DNA of 16,634 bases from Hungatella sp. UBA3048. Its GTDB lineage: Bacteria > Bacillota > Clostridia > Lachnospirales > Lachnospiraceae. This document shows positions 1 through 5,694 of this stretch, piece after piece (within the stretch, counting starts at the first letter, position 1; the number at the start of each line of letters is the position of its first letter). Position numbers and translations under genes: made by a program. The stretch is taken from the NCBI GenBank assembly GCA_002367105.1, contig DFCS01000014.1, positions 42,087-58,720 on the forward strand, read 5' to 3'. Below the pieces are notes generated by a model that was not told the DNA's origin, ran no database searches, and saw nothing but the letters and a program-made list of their open reading frames with translations.

Positions 1-891
1 GGAAAAACTCACTTAATGCATTCCATCGGCCATTTTATCTTAAAGAATAATCCTGCTGCAAAGGTTCTCTACGTGACCAGTGAGAAATTCACCAATGAGC
101 TGATCGATGCGATCCGTAATAAAAACAACTTCTCTCCTACTGAATTCCGTGAGAAATACAGAAACAATGACGTTCTGCTGATCGATGATATCCAGTTTAT
201 CATTGGTAAGGAAAGTACCCAGGAGGAATTCTTCCATACCTTCAACGCCTTATACGAGGCCAAAAAGCAGATTATCATTTCCTCTGATAAACCGCCTAAG
301 GAAATCGAAACCTTGGAAGAACGGCTCCGTTCCCGGTTTGAATGGGGTTTAACTGTGGACATACAGTCCCCTGATTATGAGACCAGGATGGCCATCCTCA
401 GGAAAAAGGAAGAAATGGAAGGCTATAACATTGACAATGAAGTCATTAAATACATAGCAACCAATATCAAATCCAACATCAGGGAACTGGAAGGCGCCCT
501 GACAAAAATCGTGGCTCTCTCCCGCCTTGATAATAAGGAGATCACCGTAGAACTGGCGGAAGAAGCATTAAAGGACATTATCTCCCCCAACGACAAACGG
601 GAAGTCACACCGGAACTTGTCATACAGGTTGTTGCAGATCATTACGGCATTACACCTCTTGATATCTCTTCCCAGAAAAGAAACAAGGAAATCGTTTATC
701 CGCGTCAGATTGTTATGTACCTCTGCCGCGACATGGTTGGAACCCCCTTGCAGATGATTGGAAAATACCTGGGAGGAAGGGACCATACCACCATCATCCA
801 TGGGATAGAAAAAATTACCGCAGAGATAAATAAAAACGATACTTTAAATAACACCATTGAAATTCTTAAAAAGAAGATTAGTCCACAATAA
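1..891 (+). CDS. dnaA: Chromosomal replication initiator DnaA, 3' part
   Basis: DnaA is the AAA+ initiator that binds DnaA boxes, oligomerises on ATP and opens the origin. The window opens inside the gene: the first five codons read GKTHL, the end of the Walker A motif, so domain I, II and the start of domain III lie upstream, and the first Met seen (base 16) is internal. In order one sees Walker B (VLLIDDIQF), sensor 1 (IIISSDKPP), the arginine-finger box (ERLRSRFEWGL), sensor 2 (SNIRELEGAL) and the domain IV helix-turn-helix with the family signature GGRDHTTIIHG, which reads the TTATNCACA boxes. 296 residues are present before TAA. It is followed by dnaN after 258 bases of likely origin DNA, the usual Firmicutes order. 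Identification is certain; only the 5' end is missing. Confidence 0.98.
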   Translation, partial: GKTHLMHSIGHFILKNNPAAKVLYVTSEKFTNELIDAIRNKNNFSPTEFREKYRNNDVLLIDDIQFIIGKESTQEEFFHTFNALYEAKKQIIISSDKPPKEIETLEERLRSRFEWGLTVDIQSPDYETRMAILRKKEEMEGYNIDNEVIKYIATNIKSNIRELEGALTKIVALSRLDNKEITVELAEEALKDIISPNDKREVTPELVIQVVADHYGITPLDISSQKRNKEIVYPRQIVMYLCRDMVGTPLQMIGKYLGGRDHTTIIHGIEKITAEINKNDTLNNTIEILKKKISPQ

Positions 892-915
892 GGTGTGTAT
901 TAGGTGTTAATTCCC

Positions 916-924
916 TGTGGACAA
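916..924 (-). promoter_or_regulatory. Weak DnaA box
   Basis: TGTGGACAA is TTGTCCACA on the - strand, one base from TTATCCACA. It sits within the box cluster, which supports it, but a lone site of this quality would not be called. Confidence 0.5.
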
Positions 925-954
925 TTATGGGCCTTAAATCGTTTCTCATCTTCT

Positions 955-963
955 TGTGGATAA
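955..963 (-). promoter_or_regulatory. DnaA box (exact)
   Basis: TGTGGATAA on the + strand is TTATCCACA on the - strand, the consensus high-affinity DnaA box. Confidence 0.85.
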
Positions 964-993
964 CCTTCAAGTTTTCCTTTGATTTTGCGGACG

Positions 994-1002
994 TTATTCA
1001 CA
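994..1002 (+). promoter_or_regulatory. DnaA box (exact to TTATNCACA)
   Basis: TTATTCACA matches the degenerate consensus TTATNCACA. It lies 30 bases from the reverse-oriented box at 955-963. Confidence 0.8.
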
Positions 1003-1048
1003 TTGTTATGAACATGGAAACATCAACCTTTATATAGGTTATCAAGGC

Positions 1049-1057
1049 TTATACACA
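1049..1057 (+). promoter_or_regulatory. DnaA box next to the DnaA-trio (exact to TTATNCACA)
   Basis: TTATACACA. It is the last strong box before the GC-rich spacer and CTA repeats, the position from which DnaA is loaded onto single strand in the Bacillus model. Confidence 0.82.
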
Positions 1058-1069
1058 AACCCACAGCCC

Positions 1070-1084
1070 CTACTACTAATACGA
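1070..1084 (-). promoter_or_regulatory. Candidate DnaA-trio element and DUE edge
   Basis: The + strand reads CTA CTA CTA ATA CGA, so the complementary strand read 3' to 5' is GAT GAT GAT TAT GCT. The DnaA-trio, the single-strand loading element of bacterial origins, is defined as repeats of 3'-GAT-5' beside a GC-rich tract next to a DnaA box. All three parts are here in order: box 1049-1057, spacer containing CCCACAGCCCC to 1070, trios 1070-1081, then AT-rich DNA that would melt first. Confidence 0.72.
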
Positions 1085-1149
1085 CGGAATTTAACTATAT
1101 CATCCATCTATTTATTGCAATTTCTAGAGCAAAGGAGTTATCAACAATT

Positions 1150-2271
1150 ATGAAACTGACATTTAAACAGGATGCGATCCTAAACGGCATTAATATTGTA
1201 CTGAAAGCAGTTCCCAGTAAAACAACCATGTCCATCCTGGAATGCATCTTCATTGATGCCAGCGGATCAGAGATCAAACTGACCGCCAATGATATGGAGC
1301 TGGGAATAGAAACAAAGGTAGAAGGAACCATCCAGGAAAGAGGAAAAATCGCCCTTGATGCAAAGCTTCTTTCAGAGATCGTAAGAAAACTCTCTTCTGC
1401 AGGAGATTCCCTTGTTACCATTGAAAGCGACGAAAAGCTTACCACCACGATTTCCTGTGAAAACTCCGTGTTCCATATCCAGGGACGGGACGGGGAGGAA
1501 TTTGCTTATCTTCCGTATATTGAACGGGATCATTATATCTGCCTTTCCCAGTTCTCATTAAAGGAAGTGATCCGCCAGACTATTTTCTCCATTGCTCCCA
1601 ATGACAGCAATAAAATGATGACCGGAGAGCTTTTCCAGGTATCCGGAGACCAGTTAAAGGTGGTTTCTCTGGATGGTCACAGGATATCTATCCGAAATAT
1701 TGAATTAAAAGATACTTATCATGATATAAAAGTCATTGTTCCTGGCAAGACTCTAAATGAAGTCAGCAAGATCCTTGGCGGAGACAATGAAAAGGAAGTG
1801 CTTATATTCTTCAGCACCAACCACATTTTATTCGAATTTGATGATACCATCGTTGTTTCCCGTTTAATAGAAGGAGAATATTTCCGGATTGATCAGATGT
1901 TATCCAGCGATTATGAGACAAAGACCGCTGTTAATAAAAGAGAGCTTTTGGACTGTCTTGACCGGGCAACCATCCTGGTAAGGGAAAATGATAAAAAGCC
2001 CCTGATCATGAATATCGAAGACCAGGAAATGCAGCTTAAGATGAATTCCAGCTTTGGCTCCATGAATGCCCAGGTTCCGATTCATAAAACCGGAAGTGAC
2101 ATCATGATCGGCTTTAATCCAAAGTTCTTAATTGATGCCTTAAGAATTATTGATGACGAAGAAGTAACCATTTACATGCTGAATCCCAAATCCCCCTGTT
2201 TTATCCGGGATGAAGAGGGCAAATATATTTACCTGATCCTTCCAGTCAACTTTAACGCGGCAGCTGTTTAA
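1150..2271 (+). CDS. dnaN: DNA polymerase III beta subunit (sliding clamp)
   Basis: The beta clamp is a ring-shaped homodimer that holds replicative polymerase and many repair proteins on DNA. The product is 373 residues, the normal length, and follows the three-repeat plan: N-terminal MKLTFKQDAILNGINIVLKA, middle domain with LFQVSGDQLKVVSLDGHRIS, and a C-terminal repeat ending near CFIRDEEGKYIYLILPVN, the part that shapes the hydrophobic partner-binding cleft. The start is ATG 1150, preceded by AAAGGAG at 1131-1137; the 12-base spacing is rather long. A near DnaA box (TTATCAACA, 1138-1146) lies between SD and ATG, so DnaA bound there could affect dnaN expression. It lies downstream of dnaA and oriC and upstream of yaaA and recF, the conserved order. 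Confidence 0.98.
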   Translation: MKLTFKQDAILNGINIVLKAVPSKTTMSILECIFIDASGSEIKLTANDMELGIETKVEGTIQERGKIALDAKLLSEIVRKLSSAGDSLVTIESDEKLTTTISCENSVFHIQGRDGEEFAYLPYIERDHYICLSQFSLKEVIRQTIFSIAPNDSNKMMTGELFQVSGDQLKVVSLDGHRISIRNIELKDTYHDIKVIVPGKTLNEVSKILGGDNEKEVLIFFSTNHILFEFDDTIVVSRLIEGEYFRIDQMLSSDYETKTAVNKRELLDCLDRATILVRENDKKPLIMNIEDQEMQLKMNSSFGSMNAQVPIHKTGSDIMIGFNPKFLIDALRIIDDEEVTIYMLNPKSPCFIRDEEGKYIYLILPVNFNAAAV

Positions 2272-2303
2272 ACTGTCCGTATAGGATAAAGGAAGGATGG
2301 GAG

Positions 2304-2343
2304 CAACCATTTATGCCCGAAAAGCATGGGTAAAAGAGAGGAA
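2304..2343 (+). repeat. Hairpin-SD repeat element, copy 1
   Basis: First of three related 40-base units. From 2314 to 2343 it shares 27 of 30 bases with copy 2 (2365-2394). It folds as TGCCCG (2314-2319), loop AAAAGCA, TGGGTA (2327-2332), with two G-U pairs, then AAA and GAGAGG (2336-2341). No gene starts just after it; it may be a duplicate of copy 2. Confidence 0.75.
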
Positions 2344-2354
2344 CGCCCCGGAGG

Positions 2355-2394
2355 CATACCTTAATGCCCAGAAAGCATGGGCAAAAGAGAGGAA
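2355..2394 (+). repeat. Hairpin-SD repeat element, copy 2 (before yaaA)
   Basis: Stem TGCCCA (2365-2370) and TGGGCA (2378-2383) pairs perfectly around loop GAAAGCA. Three bases later comes GAGAGG (2387-2392), the SD of yaaA, five bases from its ATG. A 19-codon ORF (2364-2423) starts at the foot of the stem behind its own GGAGG (2350-2354), runs through the hairpin and ends inside yaaA in another frame. Confidence 0.78.
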
Positions 2395-2397
2395 ACT

Positions 2398-2604
2398 ATG
2401 GAAACAATCAAGTTAAGGGATGAATACATCAAGCTGGGACAGGCCTTAAAGGCAGCCGGTATGGTTGGATCAGGAGTTGACGCCAAATTTGTTATTGAGG
2501 ATGGTCTTGTGCAGGTCAACGGCCAGGTAGAATACCAGAGAGGTAAGAAATTAAGAGCCGGAGACGTAGTCACTTTTGATGGCAATACCATTAAAATCGA
2601 GTGA
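2398..2604 (+). CDS. yaaA: S4-domain RNA-binding protein YaaA
   Basis: A 68-residue protein made almost wholly of an S4 RNA-binding domain, the small protein encoded between dnaN and recF in many Firmicutes. The stretch IKLGQALKAAGMVGSGVDAK followed by VIEDGLVQVNG is the classic S4 core, and the end RAGDVVTFDGNTIKI is the short strand that closes the fold. Its exact role is not settled; S4 proteins usually contact rRNA. An ATG at 2377 is in frame and would add seven residues (MGKREET), but it sits in the 3' arm of the hairpin without an SD, whereas ATG 2398 has GAGAGG five bases upstream, so I chose 2398. The family is normally about 70 residues, in agreement. Confidence 0.93.
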   Translation: METIKLRDEYIKLGQALKAAGMVGSGVDAKFVIEDGLVQVNGQVEYQRGKKLRAGDVVTFDGNTIKIE

Positions 2605-2608
2605 TGCC

Positions 2609-2648
2609 CATACCTTTATGTCCAAAAGGAATGGACAATAGGAGGAAA
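2609..2648 (+). repeat. Hairpin-SD repeat element, copy 3 (before recF)
   Basis: Shares CATACCTT[T/A]ATG and the stem-loop plan with copy 2. Stem TGTCCA (2619-2624) and TGGACA (2632-2637), loop AAAGGAA. Relative to copy 2 the middle C-G pair has become T-A on both sides, so pairing is kept. ATA and then GGAGG (2641-2645), the recF SD, follow with the same three-base gap. Confidence 0.75.
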
Positions 2649-2659
2649 TAACACCATCC

Positions 2660-3745
2660 ATGATCATTGAATCGATAGAGCTTAAGAATTACCGCAACTA
2701 TGATGAATTACATATGGATTTCAGTCATGGAACCAATATACTCTATGGGGACAATGCCCAGGGGAAAACAAATGTCTTAGAAGCAATCTATGTCTGTGCT
2801 ACGACAAAATCCCACAGAGGGAGCAAGGATAAGGAAATCATACAATTTGACAGGGATGAGTCGCATATCAAGCTAAACATCAGAAAGAAAGATATTCCAT
2901 ACCGGATTGACATGCATTTGAAGAAGAATAAAGCCAAAGGCGTGGCAGTAAATGGCGTTCCCATAAGGAAGGCCAGTGAGTTGTTTGGAATCGTCAACGT
3001 TGTATTTTTTTCTCCAGAGGACTTAAATCTCATAAAGAACGGGCCTGCCGAAAGGCGCCGGTTCGTTGATTTAGAATTATGTCAACTTAACAAGCTTTAC
3101 GTCCATTCCCTTGTGCAGTATAACCGGATTGTGACGCAGCGCAATAAACTATTGAAAGATATGGCATTCCGGCCTGATTACGAAGAAACCCTGGACATAT
3201 GGGATATGCAGCTGGTCCAGTATGGGAAGGAAATGATCGGTTACCGGAAAGAATTTATAGAACAGCTGGACGGAATCATCGGACCCATCCATGGGAAGCT
3301 TTCCGGGGAAAAGGAAACTCTGCGCATTCTTTATGAGCCAAATGTAGAGGAGGATGCGTTTGAAGATGTCATAAGGCGAAGCAGGCAGCAGGATATCAAG
3401 CAGAAAACGACGCTTACCGGTCCCCACCGGGATGATTTAAGTTTCATCATCAACGGAATCGACATTCGCCGGTTTGGTTCCCAGGGGCAGCAGAGGACAG
3501 CGGCTTTGTCCTTAAAGCTTGCAGAAATAGAACTGGTAGAAAAAACAGTATATGATTATCCCATCCTTTTACTGGATGACGTATTATCAGAGCTGGACAG
3601 CAGCAGACAAAATCAATTACTTACAGGTATCAATCATATACAGACCGTGATCACCTGTACGGGACTGGAAGAATTTGTAAGAAACCGGTTTCCCGTAGAT
3701 AAGATATTTAAGGTGGTAAGCGGTACCGTAGGCAGTGAAAATTAA
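2660..3745 (+). CDS. recF: DNA replication and repair ATPase RecF
   Basis: RecF is an SMC-like ATPase that, with RecO and RecR, loads RecA at single-strand gaps and stalled forks. The 361-residue product has the family's usual length and motifs: N-terminal strand MIIESIELKNYRNY, Walker A GDNAQGKTN (30-38), the ABC-type signature GSQGQQRT (273-280) and Walker B with D-loop, ILLLDDVLSELD (302-313). The ATG at 2660 is set by the MIIESIEL start typical of RecF; GGAGG at 2641-2645 is 14 bases upstream, unusually far, but no better in-frame start is visible. It lies 55 bases after yaaA and 21 bases before gyrB. No remB-like small gene is present between recF and gyrB, where several Firmicutes carry one. 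Confidence 0.97.
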   Translation: MIIESIELKNYRNYDELHMDFSHGTNILYGDNAQGKTNVLEAIYVCATTKSHRGSKDKEIIQFDRDESHIKLNIRKKDIPYRIDMHLKKNKAKGVAVNGVPIRKASELFGIVNVVFFSPEDLNLIKNGPAERRRFVDLELCQLNKLYVHSLVQYNRIVTQRNKLLKDMAFRPDYEETLDIWDMQLVQYGKEMIGYRKEFIEQLDGIIGPIHGKLSGEKETLRILYEPNVEEDAFEDVIRRSRQQDIKQKTTLTGPHRDDLSFIINGIDIRRFGSQGQQRTAALSLKLAEIELVEKTVYDYPILLLDDVLSELDSSRQNQLLTGINHIQTVITCTGLEEFVRNRFPVDKIFKVVSGTVGSEN

Positions 3746-3766
3746 TTCAGGAGGAAGCGTGCAAAT

Positions 3767-5680
3767 ATGAGTCAAGAATATGGTGCAGATCAAATCCAGA
3801 TATTAGAGGGTCTTGAAGCAGTAAGAAAAAGGCCTGGTATGTATATCGGCAGTACATCCACAAGGGGACTTCATCATCTGGTTTACGAGATCGTGGACAA
3901 TGCGGTGGATGAGGCTCTGGCAGGATATTGCGATAGCATAGAGGTGATTGTCCATTCTGACAATTCCATTACAGTCGTGGATGACGGACGGGGGATCCCC
4001 GTAGGTATCCAGAAAAAGGCCGGGATTCCGGCGGTAGAGGTGGCCTTTACCATCCTCCATGCCGGCGGTAAATTCGGCGGCGGGGGATATAAAGTATCCG
4101 GCGGCCTTCACGGCGTAGGCGCTTCTGTAGTAAATGCTCTTTCCCAGTGGCTTGAGGTGGAAATCTGCCAGGATGGAAAGATCTATAAACAGCGTTATGA
4201 AAAGGGAAAGACCATGTATCCATTAAAGGTCATAGGAGATTCCGGCCCGGAAGAGCATGGAACAAAGGTTACCTTCCTTCCCGATAAAGATATCTTTGAG
4301 GAAACGGTCTTTGATTATGATACTTTAAAGATCCGTCTCCGTGAAACCGCATTTTTAACTAAAAACTTAAAGATTGTCCTGAAAGATGAGAGAGAGGATA
4401 AACATGAACACGTGTTCCATTATGAAGGTGGCATCAAGGAGTTTATCACCTATTTAAACAAGGGTAAAACCCCTCTTTATGATCAGGTGTTTTATTGTGA
4501 AGGAACAAAGGATGGCGTCTATGTTGAGGTCGCCATGCAGCACAATGATTCCTATACAGAGAATATCTACAGCTTTGTCAATAACATCAATACTCCAGAG
4601 GGCGGAACCCATCTGGCAGGCTTTAAGAGTGCCCTGACAACCACCTTAAATGATTATGCCAGAAAGAACAGGCTGTTAAAGGATAATGAAACCAACTTAT
4701 CCGGTGAGGATATCAGAGAAGGTCTGACAGCCATTATAAGCGTTAAGATCGAGGAGCCTCAGTTTGAGGGCCAGACAAAGCAGAAATTAGGAAACAGTGA
4801 GGCAAGGGGAGCGGTGGATAACCTTCTAAGGGAACAGTTCACCTATTATTTAGAGCAGAATCCAAGCCTTTCAAAAACTATTTGCGATAAATCCATCCTT
4901 GCTCAGCGGGCAAGAGCAGCGGCCAGAAAGGCCAGGGATTTAACCAGGAGAAAGACCGCCCTTGAGGGGATGGCCCTTCCTGGAAAGCTTGCGGACTGCT
5001 CCGATAAAAATCCGGAAAACTGCGAGATCTACATCGTCGAGGGAGACAGTGCCGGGGGCTCTGCAAAGACGGCCCGGTCCAGGAATACTCAGGCCATCCT
5101 TCCTTTGCGTGGAAAAATCCTTAATGTGGAGAAAGCAAGACTTGACAAGATTTATGCCAATGCGGAAATTAAGGCAATGATTACCGCATTTGGATCAGGA
5201 ATTCATGAAGACTTTGATATAAGTAAATTAAGATATCATAAAATCATCATCATGACCGATGCCGATGTAGATGGTGCCCATATCAGCACCTTGCTGCTCA
5301 CCTTTTTATACCGCTTCATGCCGGAGCTTATCCGGGAGGGCTATGTGTATCTGGCACAGCCTCCTTTATACAAGGTGGAAAAAAATAAAAAGATATGGTA
5401 TGCATACAGCGATGAAGAGCTTAATTCCATCTTAAAGGAAATCGGCCGTGACAACAACAATAAGATCCAGCGTTATAAAGGTCTTGGAGAGATGGACGCA
5501 GAACAGCTTTGGGAAACCACCATGGACCCGGAACGAAGAGTCCTTCTGCGTGTCGTCATGAATGAGGACACCACATCCGAAATAGATTTAACCTTTACCA
5601 CCTTAATGGGCGATCAGGTAGAGCCAAGACGTGAATTTATCGAAGCCAACGCCAAATACGTACAGAATCTTGATGTTTAA
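3767..5680 (+). CDS. gyrB: DNA gyrase subunit B
   Basis: GyrB supplies the ATPase of gyrase, the A2B2 type II topoisomerase that adds negative supercoils. The 637-residue product has the GHKL ATPase with Glu41 and Asn45 (EIVDNAVDEALAG), VVDDGRGIPV (Asp72) and the glycine-rich lid GGKFGGGGYKVSGGLHGVG (100-118), then the transducer, then the TOPRIM domain with Glu425 of EGDSAGG, Asp498/Asp500 of TDAD and the tail RYKGLGEMDAEQLWETTMDP. The length fits the short Gram-positive form without the enterobacterial insert. AGGAGG (3749-3754) precedes ATG 3767 by 12 bases. gyrA follows after 14 bases, so the two subunits are almost certainly co-transcribed and made together. Confidence 0.99.
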   Translation: MSQEYGADQIQILEGLEAVRKRPGMYIGSTSTRGLHHLVYEIVDNAVDEALAGYCDSIEVIVHSDNSITVVDDGRGIPVGIQKKAGIPAVEVAFTILHAGGKFGGGGYKVSGGLHGVGASVVNALSQWLEVEICQDGKIYKQRYEKGKTMYPLKVIGDSGPEEHGTKVTFLPDKDIFEETVFDYDTLKIRLRETAFLTKNLKIVLKDEREDKHEHVFHYEGGIKEFITYLNKGKTPLYDQVFYCEGTKDGVYVEVAMQHNDSYTENIYSFVNNINTPEGGTHLAGFKSALTTTLNDYARKNRLLKDNETNLSGEDIREGLTAIISVKIEEPQFEGQTKQKLGNSEARGAVDNLLREQFTYYLEQNPSLSKTICDKSILAQRARAAARKARDLTRRKTALEGMALPGKLADCSDKNPENCEIYIVEGDSAGGSAKTARSRNTQAILPLRGKILNVEKARLDKIYANAEIKAMITAFGSGIHEDFDISKLRYHKIIIMTDADVDGAHISTLLLTFLYRFMPELIREGYVYLAQPPLYKVEKNKKIWYAYSDEELNSILKEIGRDNNNKIQRYKGLGEMDAEQLWETTMDPERRVLLRVVMNEDTTSEIDLTFTTLMGDQVEPRREFIEANAKYVQNLDV

Positions 5681-5694
5681 TTGGAGGAAATAAA

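Larger units (their letters stand above)
892..1149. other. Probable oriC unwinding region between dnaA and dnaN
   Basis: This 258-base gap has no convincing ORF. It holds three exact TTATNCACA boxes (955-963 on -, 994-1002 and 1049-1057 on +), boxes with one mismatch (894-902 and 916-924 on -, 1138-1146 on +), a GC-rich spacer, a CTA-repeat and an AT-rich tract (about 1088-1121). In Bacillus subtilis the unwinding part of oriC lies in the same gap, so location and content agree. A second box cluster upstream of dnaA would be outside the window. Confidence 0.85.

Noticed and set aside
3746..3766. A missed remB-like gene between recF and gyrB
   Set aside because: Only 21 bases with an SD lie there; no such gene is present.
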